A stretch of DNA of 64,000 nucleotides from Paraburkholderia phenoliruptrix (GTDB lineage Bacteria > Pseudomonadota > Gammaproteobacteria > Burkholderiales > Burkholderiaceae). Of the stretch, positions 9,858-19,218 are shown one piece after another. Each line of letters starts with the position of its first letter. Positions within the stretch are counted from its first letter, which is position 1. The stretch spans positions 124,001 through 188,000 of the forward strand of contig NZ_JAEUAV010000001.1 of NCBI RefSeq assembly GCF_019511605.1. Direction: 5' to 3'. The notes below the pieces were generated by a model. That model had not been told where the DNA came from. It did no database searches and saw nothing but the letters and a program-made list of their open reading frames with translations. A program made the position numbers and the translations under genes.

Positions 9858-11737
9858 CGCCGCCCGCCGTCGTGATTCTGGGCGCGGGCGCGCTCGCTAC
9901 CGCGCGGCGCATCCAGGCGCTGTATCCAGGCTCGCAGGTGCACGCGCTGCGCGAGCGCGTGCAGGCCGAAACGGTCGATGTCGCCTATAGCGAACTCGGC
10001 GCGCACCTGCGCGAGCTGTATGCGCGCGGCACGCCGATCGTCGCGTTGTGCGCGGCCGGCATCGTGATCCGCTGCGTCGCGCCGCTGCTGTCGAACAAGG
10101 GCGCGGAACCGGCTGTGCTGGCCGTCGCCGAAGACGGCAGCGCGGTGGTGCCGCTGCTCGGCGGCCTCGCTGGCGTGAACGTGATGGCTCGCGAAATTGC
10201 CGCCGCGCTCGCCGTCGCACCGGCCATTACGACGAGCGGTGAGCTCAGGTTCGGCACCTGTGTGCTCAATCCGCCGCCGGGTTACGCGCTCGCGGACATC
10301 GGTCAGGGCAAGCGCTTCGTGTCGGACCTGCTGGCGGGCGCGAGCACGCGGATCGAAGGCGACGCGCCCTGGCTCGACGACGCGCAACTGCCCCGCTCGG
10401 CCCGCGCACGGCTCGCGATTCGCATCACGCCGCGCGCGTGGGACGGGCGCGAGGACGAGCTCGTGATTCACCCGCGCAGCGTGGTTGCAGCGGTGATCCT
10501 GCAAACCGGAGAGGCGTGCAGCGCTTCCTCGATCGCGGACCGCGTGCGCGCCTCACTGGACGCGCACGGCCTTGCCACGCTGTCGCTCGCCGCGTTGCTG
10601 GCAGCGCCGGAAGAGATGACGAACGCGGCGCTCGCCGACGCCGCAGCAAGTCTAGGCGTGCCGCTGCGCTTTGCCGGACGGTTTGCTGGACGCTTTGCCG
10701 AAGGCCGAGCCAAAAGCGAGGTCGCAAGCCGGGCCGAAAGCCAGGCCGAAGCACCGGCCGAAGCACCGGCCGAAAGCGGGGCCCAAAGACAGGCCGAACC
10801 GCGGGCCGCTCAAGCTCATATGGAATACAGCAGTTCACCAACAAGCCTGTTGCAAGCCGCGCTGCGCATCCCTTACGAAACGCTGCCCCGCGAGCACGAC
10901 AAGCACGACAAGCACGACGCGCACGACAAAGGCGTCGCGCTCGCCCTTTCGCCTGTTGCGATCGACCCCGACACGATAGGCCGCGCGCGCGGCCGGCTGA
11001 CCGTGATCGGCCTCGGCCCCGGCAGCGCCGCGTTGATGGTGCCCGCCGCGCGCCGCGCGCTCGACGAAGCCTCCGACATTCTCGGCTACGAGACCTACGT
11101 GAAAATGGCCGGGCCGCTGCGCGCCGATCAGCGTGTGCACGGCACGGACAACCGCGAGGAGATGCAGCGCGCACGCCACGCGTTCGAACTCGCGAGTGAA
11201 GGACGCTCGGTGGTCATGGTGTCGTCCGGCGACCCTGGCGTGTTCGCGATGGCCGCGGCCGTGCTCGAAGCGCTCGACACCTCCGGCGACCCCGCGTGGG
11301 CCGCCGTCGACCTGCGCATCCTGCCCGGCGTCTCCGCGGCGATGGCCACCGCTGCGCAAGCCGGCGCGCCGCTCGGCCACGACTTCTGCATGCTCTCGCT
11401 GTCGGACAATCTGAAGCCGTGGAGCATCATCGAGCAACGCCTGCGGCATGCAGCGCAAGCCGACCTCGTCATGGCGTTCTACAACCCGATCTCGCGCGCG
11501 CGGCCGTGGCAACTGGACAAGGCGCTCGACATCGTGCGCGAATACCGCGCGCCCACCACTCAGGTGGTGCTCGGGCGCGACATCGGCAGGCCGGGCGCGA
11601 CACTGCGCACGCTGACGCTCGCCGAACTGCGTTCAACCGACGTGGACATGCGCACAATGGTGATCGTGGGCTCGTCGACCACGCGGCAGTTCACCAAAGG
11701 CGCGCAGTGGGTCTACACGCCGCGCTGGTACACATGA
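9845..11737 (+). CDS. cobJ: CbiG-CobJ fusion (cobalamin biosynthesis protein / precorrin-3B C17-methyltransferase)
   Basis: A 630-residue two-domain protein. Residues 8-275 are CbiG-like ([37 protein letters not shown], then a CobE/CbiG-C part around 212-275). Residues about 384-630 are the C17-methyltransferase that contracts the ring ([41 protein letters not shown]). The linker is unusual: residues 278-326 are Ala/Glu/Arg-rich repeats, and 351-362 are a His-Asp-Lys tract coded by 9-bp repeats. The start is ATG 9845 (after GGGGG) or ATG 9854 (overlapping the cobI stop as ATGA). Last gene of the riboswitch-controlled operon. Confidence 0.92.
   Translation: MARMTPPAVVILGAGALATARRIQALYPGSQVHALRERVQAETVDVAYSELGAHLRELYARGTPIVALCAAGIVIRCVAPLLSNKGAEPAVLAVAEDGSAVVPLLGGLAGVNVMAREIAAALAVAPAITTSGELRFGTCVLNPPPGYALADIGQGKRFVSDLLAGASTRIEGDAPWLDDAQLPRSARARLAIRITPRAWDGREDELVIHPRSVVAAVILQTGEACSASSIADRVRASLDAHGLATLSLAALLAAPEEMTNAALADAAASLGVPLRFAGRFAGRFAEGRAKSEVASRAESQAEAPAEAPAESGAQRQAEPRAAQAHMEYSSSPTSLLQAALRIPYETLPREHDKHDKHDAHDKGVALALSPVAIDPDTIGRARGRLTVIGLGPGSAALMVPAARRALDEASDILGYETYVKMAGPLRADQRVHGTDNREEMQRARHAFELASEGRSVVMVSSGDPGVFAMAAAVLEALDTSGDPAWAAVDLRILPGVSAAMATAAQAGAPLGHDFCMLSLSDNLKPWSIIEQRLRHAAQADLVMAFYNPISRARPWQLDKALDIVREYRAPTTQVVLGRDIGRPGATLRTLTLAELRSTDVDMRTMVIVGSSTTRQFTKGAQWVYTPRWYT
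10674..10930 (+). repeat. repetitive linker DNA in cbiG/cobJ
   Basis: Two in-frame repeat tracts. The first, about 10674-10810, is a run of imperfect units of the kind GGCCGAAGCACC encoding Ala-Glu-rich sequence. The second, about 10894-10929, consists of 9-bp CACGACAAG units encoding His-Asp-Lys. Both lie between the CbiG and CobJ domains. Confidence 0.8.
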
Positions 11738-11762
11738 AGCGCGGCGCGTAGAGCGCGAACGC

Positions 11763-14387
11763 TCAGGCCGCTGCCTTGATATCGTCGATGGCGCGCTGCC
11801 TCACGCCCAGGTCGTCCCACAGTTCAGGGTGGCAGGTGAACACGAGTATCTGATGCCGGGTGGCGGCGTCGAGCAGCGCCCGCTTGATGGCGTCGCGCCG
11901 TGCCGCGTCGGTATGCACCGCCGCATCGTCGAGCATCAGCAAGGTGGGCCGGCCCGCCGCCTTCAGCAGATCCGCGTAGGCAAGCCGCGTGAGAATGCCA
12001 AGCTGTTCGCGCGTGCCGAAGCTGAGCGCCTCCAGCGTGTCGGCGCGGCCATAACGGTCCAGCGTCGCGGGACTCAGGTCGTCGCCGAGCGCAAGCGTGG
12101 ATTGCGGGAAAATCCGCTTCAGATAGTGGCCGAGGCGCTCGGTCAACGGCGCGCGCAATTGCGCAACGGCCGCATCGCGCTCGGCCACGAGTACTTCGTC
12201 CAGCAGACTCAACGCCCCCGCGCGCAAACTCAGTTCTTCCTTGCGGCGCGTGGCCTGCTCGATCTTCGCCTCGAGCGCGGCGAGCCGCTCGCCGAGCCCC
12301 GATGCGCCGACGGTCTCCAGTTGACTGCGCAAATGCGCAATGCGGACCTGCCGCTCATGCTGCTCCTGACGCGCCAGTTCCGCCGACGCCCGATAGCGCC
12401 TGGCCTCGGCCGCCGGATCGTCCAGACGCACGGCTTGTAGTTCACGCTCGCGGCCTTCGCGCTGCCTCGCGAGCGCCTCGACCTGCACACGCTGTTCAAC
12501 GATCTTCGCCTGCCACTGCGCGCGCTCGCGGCTAAACGCCGCGTCGCTCAACTGCGCTTCCTTGCGCTGCACCTGGAGCGCGAGCGATTCCGCTGTGGCG
12601 ATGCCGGTCGAGCGTTTCTCCGCTGCGTCGCTCAACAGTTTGCGCGCGCTTTCCAGCGCCGCGTGTGCGAGGTCGGCGCGGCGTCGCGCTTCGTCGAGCG
12701 GCAGCGCGGCGGACACGTCGGGCAGGCCCGTCAGCCGTTCGCTGGCAGCCTGCAAACGGGCACTGGCCGAAGCGGACGCCGCGCGCAGCGCGTCGATGCC
12801 TTGCGGCGCATGTGCTTGCAGCACGTTCGCGTGGCTCTTCTGTTGCGCGAGCAGCGCTTTCCATTGCTCGCGCCTGAATTCCGCTTCGGCGAGCGAGCTC
12901 ACGCCGAGCGCCTGCAACAACTGCGCGTGCTGCGCTTCGAGCGCGGCCAGTTCGGACAGACGCGCGGGCAAATCCGAAACGCCCGGCACCACGCGCAATT
13001 CGCCAAGCTCACCAAGCGCGATGCGTTTTTCTTCGTCCACACGCAGCACGCCTGCGCCGCTGACAGGCTCGTCATCCACCGTGATGGTGCCGTTCAGCCG
13101 ATATTCGACGCGCGTCATCGCCGCTTCCGTGCGCGCGCGCAGCACGGTCAACGACGCATCCAGTGCCGCGAGCTGTTTGAGCTTGCCCTCGTCTATTTCC
13201 AGCGACGCCGCAGCACGCGTGGCCTCGACGAGCGCGTCATGCGCTTCGCTCGCGGCGCCAATCGCCGCCTGCAACCGTTCGAGTTCCGCGCGATGCATGC
13301 CTAGCTGGTTACGCAAATCCGCTGCGCTCACCGCTGCATTGGCGAGTTCGAGCGCACGATTGGCGTCGGCGGCGGCCTGCTCCAGTTGCGCGACGCGGCT
13401 TGCCGCTTGCGCATGGTCGGTTTCGGCTGCCGCCACGTTGGCGCGCGCCGCGTCGAGCTGCTGCCGCTCACGGGCGACGGCCGTTTCAAGTTCGACAGCG
13501 GCCTGTTCCCGCTGCAACGACAGTGCAAGTTCCGCTTCGCTGACTTTGAGCGCCTGCACGAGCCCCTCTACGTTGCGCTCGAGGTCGGCGGCAGCATCCG
13601 CGCGCTGTTGTGCGAGCGCGGCCTTCTCTTCGTGCAGCGACCAGGGGCTCTTGCGTTGCGCGTCGTCGAATGCTTCCTGCAGTGAGGCGAGTCGCGTGAT
13701 GTTTTCGTCGAACTGCTCGCGCTGCCGCACGAGGTCGTCGCGCTCGGCGCTTAGCGCGCTTAACGCCGCTTCCGCTTCCGCAAGCGCTCCCGTGGATTTC
13801 TGCGTGCGCGCGGTCAGCAGTTGCCGCAGCTCGCGCTGCACGACGGCGATCAACGCGTCTTCTCCCGCCGCTTCGCGGCTGCCCGACAGTTGCGACAAAG
13901 CATCGCGCAGATACTGCGCCGCATGTCCCGTCGAATCGCGCATGTCCTGGGTGCCGCCCTGCTGCACCCACAGCAGGCCGGGCACGCCTGCGTTCTCCGC
14001 CTTCAGCGGTCCGCGCGCGGCGCGCGAGAAACCGAGCAAGGCGGCGAGCCGGTCTTCCGCTTCGTCCTCGCCGAACACGTTCTGGCCGATTTTCAATTCG
14101 CAGCGCTGACGCGTGACGAACTGCTTCGACAGGCGGCAGGCCACGCCGTCGAGATCGAAGCTCACTTCCACCGAAGGCTGCCCGCTTGCCTTGCCCCATG
14201 GCAGCAGATCTTTCAGATGCGAGGCCTTGTAGCGCTCGAGGAACACCGCGCGCACCGCCTCGGCAATCGTGCTCTTGCCGGCTTCGTTCGGCCCGACGAA
14301 AAGATTGAGTCCGGGCTGCAGGTCGTCAATGAAAAGCCGCCCGGTGAACTGCTTGAATTCCTGTATTGCGATGCTTTGAAGCTTCAT
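11763..14387 (-). CDS. SbcC/Rad50-like ATPase (YhaN type)
   Basis: An 874-residue SMC-like protein. Walker A is GPNEAGKST at residues 32-40. A long Ala/Glu/Arg/Leu-rich coiled-coil region fills about residues 190-720, and near the C-terminus come SFGTREQLGI (ABC signature-like) and Walker B with LLMLDDAAVHTD. Proteins like this pair with a Mre11/SbcD-type nuclease and process DNA ends. The upstream gene is exactly such a nuclease, overlapping by 4 bp (ATGA). No zinc-hook CxxC is obvious at the coiled-coil apex, which fits YhaN rather than classical SbcC. Role in end repair is inferred from family. Confidence 0.85.
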   Translation of the reverse strand: MKLQSIAIQEFKQFTGRLFIDDLQPGLNLFVGPNEAGKSTIAEAVRAVFLERYKASHLKDLLPWGKASGQPSVEVSFDLDGVACRLSKQFVTRQRCELKIGQNVFGEDEAEDRLAALLGFSRAARGPLKAENAGVPGLLWVQQGGTQDMRDSTGHAAQYLRDALSQLSGSREAAGEDALIAVVQRELRQLLTARTQKSTGALAEAEAALSALSAERDDLVRQREQFDENITRLASLQEAFDDAQRKSPWSLHEEKAALAQQRADAAADLERNVEGLVQALKVSEAELALSLQREQAAVELETAVARERQQLDAARANVAAAETDHAQAASRVAQLEQAAADANRALELANAAVSAADLRNQLGMHRAELERLQAAIGAASEAHDALVEATRAAASLEIDEGKLKQLAALDASLTVLRARTEAAMTRVEYRLNGTITVDDEPVSGAGVLRVDEEKRIALGELGELRVVPGVSDLPARLSELAALEAQHAQLLQALGVSSLAEAEFRREQWKALLAQQKSHANVLQAHAPQGIDALRAASASASARLQAASERLTGLPDVSAALPLDEARRRADLAHAALESARKLLSDAAEKRSTGIATAESLALQVQRKEAQLSDAAFSRERAQWQAKIVEQRVQVEALARQREGRERELQAVRLDDPAAEARRYRASAELARQEQHERQVRIAHLRSQLETVGASGLGERLAALEAKIEQATRRKEELSLRAGALSLLDEVLVAERDAAVAQLRAPLTERLGHYLKRIFPQSTLALGDDLSPATLDRYGRADTLEALSFGTREQLGILTRLAYADLLKAAGRPTLLMLDDAAVHTDAARRDAIKRALLDAATRHQILVFTCHPELWDDLGVRQRAIDDIKAAA

Positions 14388-15526
14388 GCGGACCTCGCCT
14401 CACGCGGCAGTTCACGTTGAAAACGCGCCAGCAGCAGCAATGCTTCGGCAGCGCGTTTGACCTGTTGCGGATTGGACTGCGGGTCCTCCTGCATGGCGCG
14501 CAGACGCGCCACCACTTTCGCCAGATAGCCGCTTTGCGCGCCGAGCTCGGCCAGGTCTTCGGTGGTGGGCAGCACGTGAAGCGCGCTCAGGTCGACGCGC
14601 AATGCGCGCACGCGGGCGCGTGCTTCGTCGACCGCGACGCGCAGCGCTTCGGCCTCGGCCAGCGCTGCGGTGCCGCTCACCGTGAGGCGCAGCACGTCGT
14701 TGCGGCCCAAGGTCGCAAGACGCGTTCTCAGCGCGTCCACGTCGGTCGGCACAGCAATCGTTTCGTCCCAGCGATGCCATTGGTATTGGCCGACGCGCAG
14801 CGGCTGCACCACCGGCACCGCGCCCGGCTCGCTCAGGCCCACTTCGAGCACGAAGCCCGGATCGTTCGCGCGAAAACGGTCCTGCTCGTGCGTGCCGGCG
14901 TACCACGTGCGGTCGTCGACGCGCAGGTGGCCATGCCAGTCGCCGAGCGCGAGATAGTCCAGACGTGCGCTCGCTGCGCGCGTCGGCGCAATCGGATTTG
15001 ACGAGTCGATGCCTTCCTGCAGAATGCCGCTCACGCTGCCGTGCGCGAGGCCGACGCGGTGATAGCCTGGCGGGGTGTCCGCCAGGTCGAAGAAACCGGT
15101 GGTGTCGTCATAAGTGATGCGCTGCGTGAGCGGCGCGCACAGCAGAGCCAACCGGCATGCGTCGAGCACCACGACGCCTGGCTCGAGTACCACGCGCACG
15201 TTCGGCGGCACGCAATTCAGGCGCTGCGCGCGCGTCCATACGCTTTCGACGAGCGCCGCGTCGTGATTGCCCGGCAGCATGATCCACGGACCGGTGAACG
15301 CTTGCAGCGCGGCAAAGAGACGCCGGATCACCGTGTCGGACACCGTTTGCAGATCGAACACATCGCCGGCCACGAGCACCGCGTCGACCTTGCGCGCGGC
15401 GGCTTCTTCGGCGATGCGGCGTACCGTGTCGAAACGCGCCTGCGCGAGATGCGCTGCCTCGTCCGGCTCGAACTGGCCGAACTGCGTGCCGATCTGCCAG
15501 TCCGCCGTGTGCAGAAACCTGATCAC
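14384..15526 (-). CDS. SbcD/Mre11-like metallophosphoesterase nuclease (YhaO type)
   Basis: A 380-residue calcineurin-like phosphoesterase. Motifs in order: LHTADWQIG (metal Asp and His), VLVAGDVFD (bridging Asp), LPGNHDAAL (Asn-His-Asp), then YLALGDWHGH. This is the DNA repair exonuclease fold. The open frame reaches 15628, but the GTG at 15526 has GGAGG just upstream and begins directly with VIRFLHTADWQIG. It forms a two-gene operon with the SbcC-like ATPase and supplies the nuclease of the presumed complex. Confidence 0.87.
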   Translation of the reverse strand: MIRFLHTADWQIGTQFGQFEPDEAAHLAQARFDTVRRIAEEAAARKVDAVLVAGDVFDLQTVSDTVIRRLFAALQAFTGPWIMLPGNHDAALVESVWTRAQRLNCVPPNVRVVLEPGVVVLDACRLALLCAPLTQRITYDDTTGFFDLADTPPGYHRVGLAHGSVSGILQEGIDSSNPIAPTRAASARLDYLALGDWHGHLRVDDRTWYAGTHEQDRFRANDPGFVLEVGLSEPGAVPVVQPLRVGQYQWHRWDETIAVPTDVDALRTRLATLGRNDVLRLTVSGTAALAEAEALRVAVDEARARVRALRVDLSALHVLPTTEDLAELGAQSGYLAKVVARLRAMQEDPQSNPQQVKRAAEALLLLARFQRELPREARSA

Positions 15527-15647
15527 TGTGCCTCCATTGCGTTGCATGTACTCGCATTCATTTGCGTTGCCGCGCGACGTGAGCCACCTGGCCGGGCTCA
15601 CGGGGCAGCCATCGTCGCGACAGTTCAACCGTACATGTTACCGCGCG

Positions 15648-15687
15648 CAAGCGGCAAAAAGTGGGCACAAGCGGCAACAAGCGGCAA
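15648..15687. repeat. 10-bp repeat, three copies
   Basis: CAAGCGGCAA occurs at 15648-15657, 15668-15677 and 15678-15687, so all copies fall on a 10-bp register, about one helical turn. The site is intergenic, between the nuclease gene (minus) and the DUF445 gene (plus), where promoters for both would lie. Confidence 0.75.
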
Positions 15688-15782
15688 AGCGCACCGTGCG
15701 TCGCCCGCTTTGCACCCGATACGTTCGCCGCGTGCCGCGCACGGCGCTAAACTCGCGGTTCCAGACCCGGGCTCTCGCGCCG

Positions 15783-17063
15783 ATGAACAAAGCACTCGAA
15801 CTGAAGAAAGCCAAACGCACGCCCTTGCTGCTGCTCGCCGCCGCGGCCTGCGTCTTTGTCGCGACGGCGTTGCTGCCGCGCGGCGTGTGGATCGACGGTA
15901 TCAAGGCGGTGGCCGAGGCGGCGATGGTGGGCGCGCTCGCCGACTGGTTCGCTGTCGCCGCGCTGTTCCGGCGCGTGCCGATTCCGATTGTCTCCGCACA
16001 CACGGCGATCATTCCGCGCAACAAGCACAAGATTGCCGACAACCTGGCCGTCTTCGTGCAGGACAAGTTTCTCGACGTGCCGTCGCTCGTCGGGCTGATC
16101 AAGAAGCACGACCCGGCGCAGAGCATCACGCGCTGGCTCTCGGCGCCTGCGAACAGCGCACGTATTGCCGATTACGTGGTGAAGGTGACGGGCGGCATGC
16201 TCGATCTCACTGACGACGTGCGCATTCAGGCGTTCATCAAGGACGCGCTGCGCGACGTGCTCGGCAAAGTCGATCTGTCACAGTCGATGGGCTCGATTCT
16301 CGACACGCTCACGAAGGACGGCCGCCATCAGGAACTGCTCGACGCCGGCATCGAGCAGGTTCTCGCGCTGCTGCGCCAGGTAGAGGCGCGGGAGTTTATC
16401 GCGGAACGTATCGTCGATTGGGTGAAGAGCGAGTACCCGAAGATGGAGAAGATTCTGCCGTCCGCGTGGCTCGGCGAGAAAGGCGCCGAGGCGATAGCCA
16501 GCGCCGTGAACCGGATGCTCGAACAGATTAGCGAAAACCCCACGCACCAGTTGCGCCAGAAATTCGATGACGCCGCACACAAGTTGATCGTCAAGCTCAA
16601 GAACGATCCCGCGTTCCTGCAAAAAGGCGAGGAACTGAAGCGTTATCTCGTGGAAGGCGAAGCGCTCGCCTCCTACGTGAAGGACATGTGGGGCGAATTG
16701 CGCGCGTGGCTCAAACGCGATCTGCAAAGCAGCGACTCGGCATTGCACGCGCGAGTCGTCGCGGCCGGACAATGGGTAGGCCGCGAGCTCGCGAACGACG
16801 CGGCGCTGCGCCAGTCGCTCAACGACCACCTGGAAGAAGCCGCACGCGCGATGGCGCCGGAGTTTGCGCGTTTCCTCACACGACATATCAGCGATACCGT
16901 GAAGAACTGGAACGCAGAGGACATGTCGCGGCAAATCGAGCTCAACATCGGCCGCGATCTGCAATATATCCGCATCAACGGTACGGTGGTGGGCGGCTTT
17001 ATCGGCTTGCTGCTTTATGTGAGTTCGCAACTATTCGAGTTGTTGCGCGTGCAGTTCGGCTAG
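15783..17063 (+). CDS. DUF445 family membrane protein
   Basis: A 426-residue protein with an N-terminal hydrophobic helix (LLLLAAAACVFVATALL), the DUF445 signature AAMVGALADWFAVAALFRRVPIP, a long charged helical middle part, and a C-terminal helix (GGFIGLLLYVSSQLF). The frame is open further upstream, but the ATG at 15783 precedes the first helix and leaves a normal length. The family is membrane-anchored, probably with a large cytoplasmic or periplasmic coiled domain; its function is not known. Confidence 0.85.
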   Translation: MNKALELKKAKRTPLLLLAAAACVFVATALLPRGVWIDGIKAVAEAAMVGALADWFAVAALFRRVPIPIVSAHTAIIPRNKHKIADNLAVFVQDKFLDVPSLVGLIKKHDPAQSITRWLSAPANSARIADYVVKVTGGMLDLTDDVRIQAFIKDALRDVLGKVDLSQSMGSILDTLTKDGRHQELLDAGIEQVLALLRQVEAREFIAERIVDWVKSEYPKMEKILPSAWLGEKGAEAIASAVNRMLEQISENPTHQLRQKFDDAAHKLIVKLKNDPAFLQKGEELKRYLVEGEALASYVKDMWGELRAWLKRDLQSSDSALHARVVAAGQWVGRELANDAALRQSLNDHLEEAARAMAPEFARFLTRHISDTVKNWNAEDMSRQIELNIGRDLQYIRINGTVVGGFIGLLLYVSSQLFELLRVQFG

Positions 17064-17226
17064 CGCGCCTGTATCGCATCGCAGCGCAGAACGCATACAA
17101 TTCGGGCATAAGGTTTGCTCCGTCGCAGTGGCCCTATGGCCCATGGCTCTATGGCCCGATCCTGCGCCGCGTTCATCGCGTGCAGGATCTGAAAGCGACC
17201 GCGCCGCACAATCGGACAGTGTGCTC

Positions 17227-19185
17227 ATGAAAATATCCCTACCGCCGCACGGGCGCCCGAACCGCGTTTATCCTCCCGGCGCGCCCGGCTTGCATGGCCT
17301 TGCGTCGGTCATTACCGGCGTCGTGGTGGTTTGCGCGCTTTACTTCGGCCGCGCGGTGCTGATTCCGATCACGCTCTCCGTGTTGCTGAGCTTTCTGCTC
17401 GCGCCGCTCGTGCAGACGCTAAGGCGCCTGCATATGGGGCAATTGCCGTCTATTTTCATTGCCGTGCTGTTCGCACTTGCGGCGCTGCTTGCGATCGGCG
17501 CGCTGATCGGCGCGCAGCTCGTGCAACTCGCGAGCGACTTGCCGCAGTATCAGGTGGCCATCGAGCAGAAGATCGAGACCGTGCAGGAGAAAACGATCGG
17601 CCGCGCCGATTCGTTGATGACCCGAGCGGCCGCCACGCTGCAACGCGTGGCGCCCTCGAAGCCGCCGCCGCCACGGCCTACCGGCCGCGCGGCGCGCAAT
17701 GCGCCGGCCGTGCCCACGCCCGTCGAAGTGCACGAGCCGTCGCCCACGCCGCTGCAACTCGCGCAGCGCGCACTGTCGCCGGCCATCGCGCCGATTGAAA
17801 CCACGTTCATCGTGCTGGTGGTGACAATCTTCATCCTGCTGCAACGCGAGGACTTGCGCGACCGCCTGATCAGCCTGTTCGGCTCGCGCGACCTGCATCG
17901 CACGACCACCGCGATCAACGACGCTGCCGTGCGTCTGAGCCGCTACTTCGTCGCGCAATTGGGCGTGAACCTGAGCGCGGGCGGCGTGATCGCGATTGGT
18001 CTTGCGATCATCGGCGTGCCGGGTGCGCTGCTGTTCGGCGTGATTGCGGCGCTGCTGCGCTTCGTGCCATATATCGGCATCTGGATCGCGGCGCTGCTCG
18101 CGGTGTTCCTCGCCGCCGCTATCCAGCCGCAATGGACGATGGCGGTGTACACGCTGATTCTGTTTATCGTCGTGGACGTCGTGGCCGGGCAGATTGCGGA
18201 GCCGCTGCTATATGGGCACCGTTCCGGGCTCTCGCCGCTTGCGGTGGTGGTGGCCGCTATTTTCTGGAGCTGGCTGTGGGGGCCGATTGGCCTCGTGCTT
18301 TCCACGCCGCTCACTCTGTGCCTGGTAACGCTCGGGCGTTACGCCGACCGCCTGAACTTTCTGACGGTGCTCCTCGGCGACCAGCCAGCGCTCACGCCCG
18401 CGCAAACTTTCTATCAACGGCTGCTCGCCGACGATCCGCACGAAGCGATCGTGCAGGCCGAGCGCCTGTTGCGCGAGATGTCGTTGATCGACTACTACGA
18501 CAAGGTCGCGCTCGAAGGGCTCAAACTCGCGCGCAACGATGCAATGCGCGGTGTGCTGATGCCCGACCAGTTGGCGCGCGTGAACGAAGCGCTGGTGGAC
18601 ATCGTCGAAAACCTCGAAATTGCGGAGGGTTTGCCGGACCGCCTCGCGCGCCCGGAACCGCACGACACGCTGGCGCTGCACGCGGCTACGTCGGCGGATC
18701 TGTCCGAGCGAAACGCCACTCATGCGCGCGCTCATTCGTCCTCGCACAACGGCGGCGAGAGAACCGCGGTGCTATGCGTGCCGGGGCGCGGCGCGTTCGA
18801 CGAAGTGACGACCGCGATCGCGGTGCAACTGCTCGGCCGCCTCGGCTTCGCGCCAATCATGGCGACGCACTCCGGCTACCGCAGCGCGCGCGCCGACGAA
18901 CCGAGCTTCAGGAATGCGCCGATCATCTGCATCGTGACGCTGGACGCTCCGGAGTCGCCGCCCTATCTGCGCAACATGCTGCGGCGCACGCGCGAATGGC
19001 GGCCACGGGCAACGCTCGTGGTCGGCGTGGGCGGCACCGCAGAAAACGGGCACGACGCAGCAATGGGCGCGACCGCCGCAGCGCATTGTGCCCCTACGTT
19101 CCGCGCGATGATCGAGGAATGCCAGGTGGCCGCTTCCGTGCTGCACTCGCGCGAGCATTCACATGTCGCCGGTGCTGCGGAGTAA
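17227..19185 (+). CDS. AI-2E family (PerM-type) transporter with long C-terminal extension
   Basis: A 652-residue inner-membrane protein. Residues 1-370 carry the membrane domain (ALYFGRAVLIPITLSVLLSFLLAPLV, FVPYIGIWIAALLAVFLAAA, EPLLYGHRSGLSPLAVVV), which is typical of AI-2E/UPF0118 transporters. After about residue 380 comes a soluble extension of roughly 270 residues that ordinary family members (about 350-380 aa) lack. It includes a Rossmann-like stretch beginning AVLCVPGRGAFDEVTTAIAV. The start is ATG 17227; an open frame continues upstream through a repetitive leader (17124-17160). The substrate is unknown; the family name does not prove autoinducer transport. Confidence 0.85.
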   Translation: MKISLPPHGRPNRVYPPGAPGLHGLASVITGVVVVCALYFGRAVLIPITLSVLLSFLLAPLVQTLRRLHMGQLPSIFIAVLFALAALLAIGALIGAQLVQLASDLPQYQVAIEQKIETVQEKTIGRADSLMTRAAATLQRVAPSKPPPPRPTGRAARNAPAVPTPVEVHEPSPTPLQLAQRALSPAIAPIETTFIVLVVTIFILLQREDLRDRLISLFGSRDLHRTTTAINDAAVRLSRYFVAQLGVNLSAGGVIAIGLAIIGVPGALLFGVIAALLRFVPYIGIWIAALLAVFLAAAIQPQWTMAVYTLILFIVVDVVAGQIAEPLLYGHRSGLSPLAVVVAAIFWSWLWGPIGLVLSTPLTLCLVTLGRYADRLNFLTVLLGDQPALTPAQTFYQRLLADDPHEAIVQAERLLREMSLIDYYDKVALEGLKLARNDAMRGVLMPDQLARVNEALVDIVENLEIAEGLPDRLARPEPHDTLALHAATSADLSERNATHARAHSSSHNGGERTAVLCVPGRGAFDEVTTAIAVQLLGRLGFAPIMATHSGYRSARADEPSFRNAPIICIVTLDAPESPPYLRNMLRRTREWRPRATLVVGVGGTAENGHDAAMGATAAAHCAPTFRAMIEECQVAASVLHSREHSHVAGAAE

Positions 19186-19218
19186 CCGGCCGGCTCGCTG
19201 CTGGCCGGCACACCGCCC

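Noticed and set aside
12562..14109. 515-residue plus-strand frame
   Set aside because: Ser/Ala/Arg/Cys-rich antisense shadow of the SbcC-like coiled coil.
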